Positions 10,196 to 21,715 of a DNA stretch of 64,000 nucleotides are shown here, one piece after another. The stretch spans positions 365,286 through 429,285 of the forward strand of contig WIDE01000024.1 of the NCBI GenBank assembly GCA_015039315.1. The letters run 5' to 3'. How positions within the stretch are numbered: the first letter of the stretch is position 1; each line of letters starts with the position of its first letter. The translations under genes were made by a program, and so were the position numbers. A model generated the notes under the pieces. It ran no database searches. It saw nothing but the letters and a program-made list of their open reading frames with translations, and was not told the DNA's origin. This DNA comes from Clavulina sp. PMI_390. Lineage: Eukaryota > Basidiomycota > Agaricomycetes > Cantharellales > Hydnaceae.

Positions 10196-13100
10196 TCATG
10201 CCTGCACCTGCAGACTAGCAACCTTCTCTAACGCTTTAAGTACCTCCTCTCCTGAATCCAGCCTCCACTTGGCGTCGCTTCCCTTCCCGCTTGTCGTGCA
10301 CGTCTGTGATTCCTTCAGCCCACTAAGTCTCCGGATCAACGGCTCGTCACCCGTCAAGGCAAGTACAAGGCCAAACTCGCTCTTCTGAGGGATCGAGGGC
10401 TGGATACCTCTGCTACCGCCCACGAGGCTCGCGGTGTTCGGGAGCATAAATCCAGAGCTGGAGAGACGTTGAGATCCGGACTGGTGCATGGGGGTAGTCG
10501 AGTTGGGGGCGAAACCAGGAATAACACCCTGGCTATTTGGAAGACTTGTCCCTACTGCTAACGAGTCTTGGGGCAGCGCCGTGCCGATGACTGCAGAGTG
10601 AGCAACCGCTGCACTCGCACCAGAGATTTCACTTGGTTCAGAGGTAAGGACTGCAGCCGCATCTGAGCCCACCTCAGATTCGAGCATGCTCTCCGATAGA
10701 GATTCCACCCCGCTCACGCTCTCCCCCGACACACTTGGCACACTAGGCGCACTAGCACTTGCGCTCGTGACGCTCTTGGGATAGCCTACATGCACATAGT
10801 CCGTCTCTTCCTCCGTCAGCGTCGCAGGTGCCCCGGTTGGAGTACCAGGGGCTGCGCCTCGTCCAGGCATGGGCGTTCCTAAACCAGTAGTACCCGCTCC
10901 AAAGCTAGCACTTGGGACGACCGTCGCAGGATGTAGATGGCTGAGGGTAGGACTGCGTGGGCGCGGGATCGCACCAGTCGGGTTCCAGAATGTCTGAGCG
11001 GATAGCGACGCCATGAGCTGATGCTGGTGGTCTTGCATAGTTGCCTGATCAGCGCCGGCGCTAAGACCGTTTCTGCTGCTCGAACTAGCGTTCAGCGAGC
11101 CCGAATAGCTCTCGATGCTTCCCCCGTGTGCCGCTTTGGAGAACACGACACCAACAGCCGTGCTTCGCGACACGTTCTTCGGTAGAACGAGGAATGATCG
11201 TGCACCTGGGATAATGCGGAGCGCGAAACGTTCACCCAGCGAGTCCCAGATGTGGTTCTGCGCCTCGGCGGCCTGACGACGGGCCCATTGACGCGAAGGT
11301 TCATCCGGCTCCGTGGGGCCAGTAATGAAGCGCCAGATAATCGAGGCGTCGCGATCTTCAACAAAAGAGCCTGGCGTACGCTCGGTGAACTACAATGAGG
11401 AGAAACGAGGTGAGCAAGGGACACGCAATCAAGGGAGTTGGGGAGCAGTTGAGGCTTACATATGCGAGAATTTCAAGGCAGAGAGGTTTCCATGAAAAGT
11501 CGATATTTGACACCATGCTCGTCCACTTGGTCGAGTTAGTATCTTTGAGGAAACAACCATTTTCCGCCCTGATGAGACGAAACACCGTCAGTCAAGGCTA
11601 AAAGTCAACCAGAGCTGGGCCATAAATGATACTCACACAAGCCCCAAGTTCGGTACCTGATCCGCTATCGTTTCGAGTTTCTTCACGGGAAGACCACTGA
11701 GGAGCCAGACCTCGTTCCAGCTCTCCGCAACAAGGCCACGAAGGACTTTGATGACGCGCTCAGGAACGACGAATCCATGCTCACGAACAACACGGGGGTC
11801 CTCGCTCCAGATCGTGCCCTCGAAATCTACGAGTGTCAGCACCTTCTTTGTCTTTGTCGACGTGGTATCCCCAGTAAGAGTCGGGGTGGAAGGAGGGGCC
11901 AGCGCAATTTCTTGGATAGCAGGCAAGATAGTTTCATCCAACGGCAGGTTTGTAATCTTGCTTGGGTTCTGCCTCGCATGCTCTTTCTGCACACGCACGC
12001 ACCGCGTCAAGAATGTCGTGACGAATGACTGCGCCGTTTGTGTGATGACGTGCGAATGAAGGTCATGCCAGCGGGAGTCGGCTTCGTCTTCTGACATAGT
12101 GAGCGCGTAGTGGATCGCATCGGCGGTCTTGCGGTAGTCCCAGGGGTTGATGGAGATGCAGGAGCGGAAGCCGCTGTACGAGTAGGAGCCAGTAAACTAA
12201 CGGGAGGGAAGAAGTTGGTCAGGGCTTTAGCTCCAGTCCAAGCCAAACAACGAACCTCGCTGAGAATGAGTGGCCTCTTCCTCTCATGCTGGCACTCCAC
12301 AAACTCATGCGTCCTCAGCGCCATACCCTCCCTCAAACTCGTCACCATAAAGGCATCAGCCGCGCTCAGAAGGCCCAAGTACATGGGGAAAGTGATATCC
12401 TGTGTGTGCAGGAGGACCACGGGCTGATAGGTGAGCGAGCCGAACCGCGAGTTGACGTGCGAGATGACATCTGTGATTGATGCTTGGAGCTCGTTTTGTT
12501 CAGTACGGGCGAGCGCTACTTGGATAAGCACCACGCGGCCTTGGAACTCGGGGTGGCGCTCAAGGAAAGTCTCGAATGCGATAACCTTGTGCTTGACACC
12601 CTATATACTACACCCGTCAGAGAGGAAGGAGGTTTCGTTCGGATATAAAGATGATGGGAGCCGAAAGAACGCACCGAAACCTCATCGAGCTTGTCCCTCC
12701 CCACGATGAGCAGCTTGCCTTCGTACCGCTGACGAATGCTTGTAGCCCACTCCCTGACCTCTGGCTCATGCCGCTTCTTCGTCAAATCCTGAATATCCAA
12801 ACCAATCGGGAACACTGCAACATCCACAAATCCATGCGCCAGACCCGCCGCCAGCAAGCCGCCTTCCTTGCCCTCATCGCCATGCGAGCGTCCATGCCCC
12901 GGCCCGCGATCGGGCAACTGGAGCTGAATACCCTTGGGCAGCGCCTCCAGGCCTAGGATACGAGAGCACGTCTGACGGAAGTGACGCGCGTAGTTGTGGG
13001 TCTGGAACCCGAGGAGATCTGAGCCTAGCAGACCATAAAGGAGCTGCTCGCGCACGGCAAGACACCGGAAGATCTCCGTGCTGGGCCAGGCAACATGCAT

Positions 13101-14651
13101 AAAGAAGCCGATCGGCGCATTAGGCAGCTTTTGGCGCACGAGTTGCGGGACGAGGCAAAGGTGATAGTCGTTGATCCAAACTAGAATTTTGGGGGTGTTC
13201 GTGGTCAGCGGATCAAGAAGTCATTATGGTAGTCGTGAATAGAAAAACGCACCAATGTCGCCTTCTTTGTAATTGGCTACGATCGAGTCCGCGAACTGCT
13301 CGTTCACTTTCTTGTATTGCACAAAGCTGCTGCTCTCGTACACAACCTTGGTCTTTGGCGCATCTGGGACGACGTAGTGCAGCGTTGGCCACAGGACCTG
13401 GGGAAAGGATGAAAATTTTAGTAAACCTCAGCAGATAGAGTATCTATTATCGCCACTTGTGGCTCACCTGATGGCAGAACACATCGTAAGCCGAGTGGAA
13501 GTCTGAATCGTGCACCCAGACGGGAATATTCCCCTCCGCTCCCAACCTCAAATCAATATCCTTTCTTAGATCATCAGCGAACTCATCGGTAGGCGTATCC
13601 AGCACGCCGATCCACTTGACATCAGGGACTTCATCTTTTACACTCGCGAGGGCTTTGTGCAGGCCAACATTGCCGTGGCCCGAGGAGACGATCTCCCATG
13701 GGTGGATCGTGCCCAGGGAGTACTGTCGTGAGTCGTTGCCAGTGGAGATGGTGCTATTGGAGCGGCGGACACCGCTGCGCGAGGTACGGCTCTGGCGTCG
13801 GCCTAGCCCTGCCGCACCACCAGCAGTCGAGGATGAGGACGACAAGGATGGGGCCATCGTAGCGCTGAGCCCTGGTGAGCGGCCATGGCGCTCAGTGGTG
13901 GTAGAACCCGAAGATGGAGTGAGGCTAGCAACGGAGCTGGGTGGAGAGTGAGAGTCTGTATTAGAGCTGTTTGAGCCGATAACGGACGCGGTAGGGAGAG
14001 AGCTCGCGCTCGCGCTGGGGGTCATGGCGAGCGAGGTGGGTGTATCGGCACCAGTGGCACTACTGGGCAGCTGCAAAGGAGGAATCTCAAAACTTGCAGC
14101 ATCGTCCTGTGCATCTACAGCAGCATTTGAATCAGCCGAGGCGCGTGTGGGAGGGCTGAGAGCGGATGAACCAAACGGGGTACGAGGGAGGGTAGGGACT
14201 CGCGTATTATGGGTCCCAGACACGGTTCGAGACAGAGGAGGTTTCGAAGCAGCTACCGAGGGGAAGATGGCGGCAAGAGGGTTCTGGACCGGGTCGTTTT
14301 TCGGCGTGGCTGTTGGTGTTCCTTGTGAGGCCTGTCGTCACCATCGTCATAGACATCGGCGTGGGCACCGAACACCAAGGTCAGCCTTCAAGGCTCGTCA
14401 TACTCATGATAATAGGATATATATATGCGCACCTTGTCAGCGAGATCTTCGAGGATGCTTGCGAGTTTCTTCTTGGGGACCGGAAGGGACGAGATAGAGG
14501 GCAACGTCTCGGCTGGCTTCTTCGGTGGCGGAACCGCAAGCAGCATCGGCGTCGCAACAGCAGAGTTGTGAGGAGAGAGATCGACAGTATTAGGAAGGAA
14601 GAGCGAGGCGATGAGGATGCGGTGACCCGCAAGGGTGTTCGTCGTTGCCAT
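10196..14651 (-). CDS. trehalose-6-phosphate synthase/phosphatase-family protein, likely regulatory subunit
   Basis: Two-domain GT20 plus HAD protein of the trehalose synthase complex (Tps2/Tps3/Tsl1 group), about 1,300 residues, cytosolic. After the start (ATG 14651, MATTNTLAGHRILIASLFLP) comes a long Ser/Pro-rich region. The GT-B domain follows: IPVWVHDSDFHSAYDVF, WINDYHLCLVPQLVR, IGFFMHVAWPSTEIFR, LLGFQTHNYARHF, FPIGLDIQDL, GRDKLDEVSGVKHK and VTSLREGMALRTHEFVECQ. The HAD phosphatase part has LVDFEGTIW (about 11825), EVWLLSGLPVKKLE, ENGCFLK, FTERTPGSFVEDRDASIIW, a low-complexity insertion of more than 200 residues, then LALTGDEPLIRRL (about 10346). Compared with active phosphatases (DxDGT, SGR, EHG, GDDxTDE), key residues are changed. 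The substitutions favour a scaffold or regulatory subunit like Tps3/Tsl1. Eight or more exons. Confidence 0.9.
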
Positions 14652-15528
14652 CGATGACTATGAGGCTCAGCAAACTGAGGACGAGGGCTCAAGGCTCGAG
14701 GATGGATGGGGTGTTGGGGAGGCAGGGGTGATTCAGAACAGTGGTAACTAATGATTTAAGGGAAAGCTCGTGCCAAGTTGATAGCGAAAATAATCGAGAT
14801 TCAGATGCAGAAATCAGAGAGTGAGAGACGAGGTCATATCGCCATGAACGAGCGGTCAACGGACGAACATCTCGAAGAAAGAGAGGCACGTCCGATGCTG
14901 AAATTCAATTAACCACTCATTTGTCCTGCAGCGTCATATCGTCATCGAGCAACCCCTCCCAACTTGAATCATCGTCCGCATCATCGGCATTATTCTGTAA
15001 AACGACTAAAATACAGTATGTATAGACATTTCACAAAAAGACTCAAACGCGTCGAACGTGCGCCTGTCACTTTGGCCATCGATGTCACCAGACTTGCGAA
15101 TCCTCGGGCATTTTCACCTCACATCCTATTCTCGCCAATCGCACCCATTTCCCTCGCACTCACATGAATAAAACGCTAGGAGAGCGGTCGCAAAAGTAGT
15201 CATCGATGTCGAGGAAGCTTGCACATCTTCCTCTTTGGGGCACAAGCGCCCCAGCGAAATACCCGCTCCGCCAACAATCGATGTACCAAGCGCCGGAAGC
15301 TGAGAACGGCTACTTGCCCGACCTGGTTCTGATTTCTAGTATGCGTTGAATCACCCACGGAATTGCTTGCCGCAATGCAAAACTTCATGGGGAATGTTCG
15401 GAGTTCCGGGTGTACATGGGGGTTGCACATCCCTAGTTTGGGGGGTGTCAAGCATACCATGCCAATCTAAGGAACAACAACGATCCTTCAGCGGAGGATT
15501 TTACAATGAGAGATATCAAATGACAGCC
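14652..15528. promoter_or_regulatory. upstream region of the trehalose gene with STRE-like cores
   Basis: 877 bp between the start of the trehalose gene (minus strand) and the 3' end of the GH30 gene (also minus). It has the stress-response core AGGGG at 14724-14728 and CCCCT at 14953-14957, about 75 and 300 bp upstream of the start codon. Such 5-mers are common by chance, so this is only suggestive, although trehalose genes in yeasts are known STRE targets. No gene is supported here. Confidence 0.3.
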
Positions 15529-18424
15529 TCACGTTGTCAGCCCAACAGGGAATGTCCACTGGATCTGTTTTCCTTGGAAGGCAATCGAGAGTGTGAGGGG
15601 CTGAGGATTCCACCCAACACCCGCCGAGTTCTCTCCATCATTCGAATTGAGAACGACCTATAGCATATCAAGCTCGTGTAGTTAGTAAACCGAACATCTT
15701 GAGTGCAGCCAACGCGAGTCGGGTGGACGCACCAAACTATAACGATCCAGTCCGCCTGAGGAGTTCGTACGAGGAGCTTTGTAGGCTGTGGCAGTGATGA
15801 ACCCAGCATTTGACCCAGTAATGTTTGAGCTAATTCGGACAGCCCATTGGCTATTGGTGGAAGTGTCTTGCGGGACGAGGGCCTTGCTGGCGTGTGCCAT
15901 GCCATAAACTGTTTTCATGTTGAGGGAGAGCGAGGCGTCAAGAAGTAACTTGGCTGGCCAGTAGGATGGGATACGTACATTCTTGATTTGCCTCCCAGCT
16001 GGTGTTGGCAGTAACACTCATCACTCCTCGACACCCTTGCCCACAGCTCGTCGTCCCTGGAAGGAGGGGGTCCTATTCGCGGCATCAATATCACTTCGGA
16101 GCATTGACCAAGAGGCTGACTTGAAAGCAAAAGGTATCGCAAAACTCACCCCGTTCGGCTCAGCAGCCAGCGACCACATGGCTGCCGTGCCCGCCCAGTT
16201 GTTTGGAGCCCCGATCCACATGCCATTCGTCATCCACTTGATGTCAGTCCACCTAGAGGAAAGGATAGGACCAGGAGGAACGCTTAGCAACTCTCTAGAC
16301 ATGATTTCTTTGTAGTGGAAACCAACATACCAATCAGTACCAGGGACATCAGCACACTCAGCTATGCGTCCACCAATTTTTGTCAGTCTCGACGTGATGA
16401 CAAGAGAAAGTAAGTGTTAGCTACTACGCACTCTGATACACCTCCGCCTTGGGCCACGCATTCTTGAATGTCGTCTGTGCATCTACTGTGCCTGCATAAC
16501 AATGGAACGAAATACCAGCAAGGGCATTTGGCGCCGCCGTCATCTGCAGTCCCATCCAAGGCCAGCAAATATTCACCCCAGCAGAATATTTGATATTTCA
16601 TGAGATTGGCGAAACAAAAGAATGGACAAGCACCGAACACGCACGACTGCTCCAGGATACGTTTCATCGACCCAGTTTGACTCGTAGCCTATAATCCGTA
16701 CACTGGAAAATCCATTCGAGTCAAGTAGCGTGCGGAGCGTAATTGCGATCTGTCCTTCGGTAGCCGCGTCAAGGAGTGCTGTAGGGTAGGTAGGGTTGTT
16801 GTTCTAGCTCAAGAGAAGGTCATGAAGGATCCAAATTAAGTCTTGGCGGGAAGCTACGCAGGGGGGTATACCAAATGAGGAATGACGCACAGTTGGTTCA
16901 TTCTGGAATACGATCCACGCAAGTTCGAGGGAAAAGCGCAGAATCGAGAGTCAGTCTTCGGGGAAGAGTATGAGGGAAAGATGGGACTTTGTCGTACCTG
17001 AATGCTGACAGCAAATATTGGCAGTCCTTTCGCGCTCCATGCTTGAACGGACTTGAAAAGGTAATCGGCAACTATTCACCAGTCAGTTAGCTCAGTTCCT
17101 AGGAGGCTCAGTAAAGGATGAGAAATGATGCGTACAGCTATTCGTGTACTGTGATAAGAAATTGCCTCCGTCGACTGTGCCTGAATCTTTCATCCAACCA
17201 GGCTACGAAGCAAAGATACGTGGGTCTCTTGTTAATACCAGAAGCAACGCATCGATCATGGAGCCGTCACTCACCATTGACCAAGGGCACACATGGACCT
17301 TCACCCTTCCCTTACTGACTTTCAACACATCTGCGAGGACATCAAACACATAAGAGGGTACGACCTTGTCAATGGAGAATGACGCAAGAGACGTGTCGTT
17401 TGTGGTATCGTCGTAAGAATAGGCAGTGGCCGAGAGGTCCGTAGCACCAAGCGGGAGGCGAAGGTAGGATAAGGAAGCGGAGGTGGAGGAGAATGATGAC
17501 GATGACGAAGAAGTCAATGGAAAGGTAGGGTCGAATAGGGTGGAAAGGAGTGAGTTGTATGCTGTGACGTTATTGGCCTGCAAGAATCGTTCATCAGCCA
17601 GGCAGTCAGGGTGCTAAGAAGGGACTGGGTGCATGAGGAGAGTGATGAACCGTGATGACCGCACCTTAAGGCGGCTCAACACAAGAGCAGAGGAGTCAGC
17701 TAGGGTTAGATATGTGGGTCAGATACGCTCACACATAATTGCATGGGTTTACATACTGAGCGAAGCACCAATGCCTTGCTGGGATCAGCAAAACGTGAAC
17801 AATTCCGCCACGGGGTCAGCCCCGTATATCAATACCATGGTGGCACAACATACCATCTGCTGATACGTAACGTTCTCATTGATCGATATGTGGACCGTCG
17901 CGTTCGCTGCACGGTAAACACCAACGATCAATTACCGCATCCAAGATAGTATAGGAGATTGGCTTACTAGCAGTGGAAGCAAGGAATTTCACAGCGGGGT
18001 TGGGAACTGAATGAGCGAACAAGCCTGTCCCGTCCCAGGTGGTCTGCCACACATCCGTGATCTGCCAAGCATTGGGGGATCGTCGACGACATGAATAGAG
18101 AGCAGAATGGAGTGATTCAGCCACAAGTTGAACCCACCTAATATCATGATCAAAGAGGTGCGTTCAGGGAACCATCAAATGGAATGTTGGTCCAGAGTAA
18201 CGTAATGGGCTCCTCACCGTTAGAGTCGATAGTCCACCCCCTGTCCCGTTTCCTCCTCCCGATCCAGTCCCATTTCCATGCGGGGGTGCTAAATCTATAG
18301 AGCAATTCGTGCTACAGCCATCTCCGATGCACAGCTGCACGGGTAACAAAGTGTTTTGTTGGAGAAGTAGAGGTAGAGCAGCTCGGAAGGCGCCCATGAT
18401 GCTCGAGTTTTTGAAGGCAAACAT
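15529..18424 (-). CDS. GH30 glycoside hydrolase (probable endo-beta-1,6-glucanase)
   Basis: Secreted (beta/alpha)8 hydrolase, probably acting on beta-1,6-glucan of fungal walls. From ATG 18424 the N-terminus is hydrophobic (AFRAALPLLLQQNTLLPV), then comes a Gly/Asn/Thr linker (GNGTGSGGGNGTGGG), then ITDVWQTTWDGTGLF and the GH30 hallmark QGIGASLTDSSALVLSRLK. LSYLRLPLGATDLSATAYSY and KVHVCPWSM follow. The acid/base Glu lies in VSIQ|NEPT and the nucleophile in VYQ|TECAD (GAG at 16357-16359), each rebuilt across introns. The end is WTFPVGLTT and TGA at 15529-15531. There are more than ten exons, including a 12-nt exon (16891-16902) that carries NEPT. Both catalytic Glu are present, so it should be active. 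The substrate class is inferred from resemblance to fungal GH30_3. The signal-peptide start is the least certain part. Confidence 0.9.
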
Positions 18425-19218
18425 GGCACTGGGACGAGTGGAGGGGAAAAAACAAAGTCTTGGATGGTTGGGAGCGTGGGTGTGGATTGCGAGCTCAATA
18501 TTGGTACTACTCCTGGTAGCACGGCCGACTGCTTATGTACAGTATGCTCAATACAGTACGGAGTTCCTCCTAGTAGCACCGAAACCCAAAGCTGCTACCA
18601 GAACGAACGAGCAGTATTAACAAACCAATCGAAGAGAGTGCCTAAACTCAGAAAGGGGTAGATGGAAGGAGGTAGCAAAAACGAAGGGGATCTCAACATG
18701 AGGCCGCTGGTCACGGTGCTCATAAGAAGCATGTTCACAGATTGGTGACACGCTCTCGAGCTCACTTGGCACGTACTCGTGCTTGATGGTTGAGCTTAGC
18801 AACGAGACATCATCGGGCTGTGCGATAAAAAGATCTTTCATTGAAAGATAATGGAGCCTCGTTGTGGGTTGAAGGTGAGGTGAACGCGAGGTGGTCACTT
18901 GAACACTGTTCAATTTTTGCTACATGACATACAGCAAGATGCTCCCAAAAAAAAACACTAAGAGTAACACATTAAGCATGAGAGATAAAGCACAAAAGAG
19001 GTCGATCAAATATAGGATCGAGGGATGTAAGATAACGATGGCGAGTGATACAGCTGGCCGCACGATGGAAAGGAAATGGGTTATATGGCGTCGTGTTTCG
19101 TCACTTTCCTACAAGGAACGTCATTGAATAACTTTATCATAGCCACAAGAGCGGCAAAAAAAGAGGTCCTCACATTTCACAGCATAAAACATAAACATAA
19201 ATGAGGGGACGTAAATCG
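18425..19218. other. intergenic region upstream of the GH30 gene
   Basis: About 0.8 kb upstream of the GH30 start and downstream of the zinc-protein gene, both on the minus strand. It holds an A-rich stretch near 18940-18960 and no credible coding frame. Confidence 0.5.
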
Positions 19219-19914
19219 TTATTGACGTGCCTCATAATGAAGGTCACCCGTAACCCTCCTCCTCAAGGTGGAGCGCGGGGCCAATTTGACCCTTCCAGAG
19301 GGTCTGGGGCGGCGATCAATGAGGTCCGGGATCCAAGTGCGCCCAATGGCGGAGTCAGGCTCAACGTAGCCCGGCATCGGCGGTGCGTCGCCGAACCCCC
19401 CAAACTCAGTCGCGTCGCCACTGGCTGACAGGGTGAATCGCGCATCGTCAAGCGATGTGGGGACCTCGTAAGCGAGCGACGAGAGGCTCGTGGAAGGTGT
19501 TTGGAAAGTGAAAGTAGAGAGTGATGTTGCGCGCAGGTGTTGGCGGGTCTTGGACTGCGTAGCGCGGATGGTGTCGATGGTGAGTGTCTTGCGCACTCGG
19601 ATGGTCCCGTGGTTATCTTCCTCTCCACTGCTGGAAGATGAGGATTCTGAGCTGAACAGCTCGCCAAGGTCGCTGGGAGGCAGCGAGGAAGCCTCACTCG
19701 CACGACGGCGAAGGGCGTTGGTGGTAGCGACGGTGCGCTTCAAGTTGCAGTGCTCAACATGGTCGTCGAACACGTCAGGAGAGAAGAAGAACATCATGGT
19801 ATTGCAGACAGGACAGGTGTACTTGTCTCCCGAGGAAAACGAGGTCCGGCGAGGGGAGGTGATGGAGGAAGCTTCACTCTGGATACTGACAACTGAGGAT
19901 CGTCGACGGTGCAT
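19219..19914 (-). CDS. small single-exon protein with a CPVC...HxxxC zinc-binding motif
   Basis: Uninterrupted 231-codon frame, unusual here because most neighbours have many introns. The N-terminus is basic and Ser-rich (MHRRRSSVVSIQSEAS). Residues about 34-56 hold C-x2-C-x14-H-x3-C (CPVC at the start, HVEHC at the end), a C2HC arrangement like UBZ4 ubiquitin-binding or related fingers. Then comes a poly-Ser/acidic run (ESSSSSSGEEDNHG) and a C-terminal part with Pro/Gly patches and a basic end (RPSGRVKLAPRSTLRRR). No membrane segment or signal peptide. Probably a nuclear or cytosolic adaptor; the function is not recognisable. It is divergent from the HAD gene, sharing about 670 bp of upstream sequence. 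Confidence 0.7.
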   Translation of the reverse strand: MHRRRSSVVSIQSEASSITSPRRTSFSSGDKYTCPVCNTMMFFFSPDVFDDHVEHCNLKRTVATTNALRRRASEASSLPPSDLGELFSSESSSSSSGEEDNHGTIRVRKTLTIDTIRATQSKTRQHLRATSLSTFTFQTPSTSLSSLAYEVPTSLDDARFTLSASGDATEFGGFGDAPPMPGYVEPDSAIGRTWIPDLIDRRPRPSGRVKLAPRSTLRRRVTGDLHYEARQ

Positions 19915-20585
19915 CTTGGGGTATAGAGGGTGGTGAGAATAGGAATGTGGTGGTGTAGAGGGAGGAGAAAGTTGCAGTGGTTCGGGGTTGAAGTACGTCG
20001 TAACCAGGGGTTGCTCTTTATATGGTCGTGGGGATAAGGGTGGTCAAATAGCACTTAATGGGAGAAGACAATGATCACCCGTCGTCGGGTATGGGTGGTC
20101 GTCGGTAGGGTAAGAAACGCTCTGACACAAACAGTGGTTGGTTGCTTTGGTCACGACGCGGCAACTCGACCAGCGAGCAAAGGGAGGGGGGGATCCGTAG
20201 TTAGGTAGCTCGAAACCGACCAGAACCAGCGCACTTATAAGGACCAAAAAGCTGACGCATGATGGGAGCTGCTGCGAGCGGCTTCCCGCTGATTGAGTGA
20301 CGCCACGCGCCCACAAGCAGGCGGGATCTCAGCGGATCCCCATGAGTCTAGTGGTAACCCCTTGTTGCAGTGTATTCCGGTGACCATAAGGGACTCTCCC
20401 TCACGCAGTTCGCAAGACATAATAAAGAATCAATGGTCAGCTGGAGGCGAGACACCACTGGGCATATGCAGTGAGTGTGTCCAACATTAATTGCAAGGGT
20501 CCACGACAACAAAGCCAAACAGCCGCCCTCGATCGCGATCCTTCACCAAACACAAACGATCTTGAGCTGAATATCTTGTTGCACC
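19915..20585. other. shared divergent upstream region
   Basis: 671 bp between the starts of the C2HC protein (minus) and the HAD phosphatase (plus). No coding frame is supported. Confidence 0.5.
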
Positions 20586-21616
20586 ATGTCTGACTATCCC
20601 AAAATTACGCATTGCATATTCGATATGGTGCATTCGTATCTCACTCAAGAACGAAAACCCAAGAATTCACAAATGTCTTGTTACGATTTCACCAGGATGG
20701 CTTGCTCCTAGACACAGAAATTATCTACACCATCGCTGCAAACAAGTTTCTAGAAAAACATAAACCAGGGGCTACTTTCGGGTGGGATTTGAAGAGCAAG
20801 CTCATGGGAATGACAGGCACCGATGTGAGTGCGCTCCACACCACCATTCAAAATGCTACGCGTGCAACGTGCCACTCATTAGTGAGGGGTCCCCTGTCGT
20901 TGTTGGAATTAGAGCAATAGAATGTTCCTTCAGCACTACGAGATCGACATGTCCGTCGAGCAATGCACGCAGGAGCTCTTCGCCATCCAGACCGAACTCT
21001 GGCCTACATGCGGTCTGATGCCTGGAGTCGAGGTATGCCACTTGCTTCCGCCCCGCAACAGACGCATGGATCTTCCTCCAATGAAATGGGACCCTTTTAT
21101 TGCATTTGGATGATTCAAGCGTCTCCTCAAGCATCTGAAAGCCTCCAACATTCCGATCGCCGTCGCCACCTCATCCACGCGCGAAAAGATGGGTCTTAAA
21201 GCCAAGAACCACCAAGAAGTGTTCGCGCTCTTTGGCAGTCACATCACTTGTGGCGACGATCCCGAAATCAAGAACGGCAAGCCGGCCCCCGATTTGTTCC
21301 TTGCTGCGCGTGCCAAGTTTGTTGAGGACGTCCCGGATGTCAAGACGTGCTTGGTGTTTGAAGATGCACTCAATGGGGTCGAGGCTGCGCAAAGGGCCAG
21401 GATGCATACAATCTGGGTTCCCGGTACGTGTCATAAGTATATCTGGGCGTTTGGTTGACGTGGGGTGATGGTGCTCAAAAAAAATGCGTTCCGCCATCAG
21501 ACCCTAACTTGCGAGCTCTAGCAAGACCCGAAGGTTTTATAGAGCCGACTGAGACAATTGGATCCATGCAGGAGTTCGACCCATCGAAATACGGTATGCC
21601 TGGGTTCAGCACGTAG
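20586..21616 (+). CDS. HAD-superfamily phosphatase (HDHD1/GS1-like, pseudouridine-5'-phosphatase group)
   Basis: Cytosolic HAD hydrolase that removes phosphate from a small metabolite; nearest well-known relatives act on pseudouridine-5'-phosphate or sugar phosphates. Exon 1 (20586-20627) gives MSDYPKITHCIFDM; the intron 20628-20695 splits motif I, which rejoins as DMDGLLLDTE. Then a cap domain (FLQHYEIDMSVEQCTQEL), motif II in AVATSST, the Lys of motif III in NGKPAPDLFLAA, and motif IV in CLVFEDALNGVEAA. The last exon starts after CATCAG near 21500 and ends KYGMPGFST, TAG at 21614-21616. Five exons. All catalytic residues of the class are present, so it should be active. The substrate is inferred only. 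Confidence 0.88.
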
Positions 21617-21715
21617 GGTTTCGTCCTGAGACAACAAGTGTCATGTTGGAGGAGGATCGTGGAAGAAAAGCAAATATAATTAAGCGATAGAGACTCCAAT
21701 ATCCTCGTGGACAGG

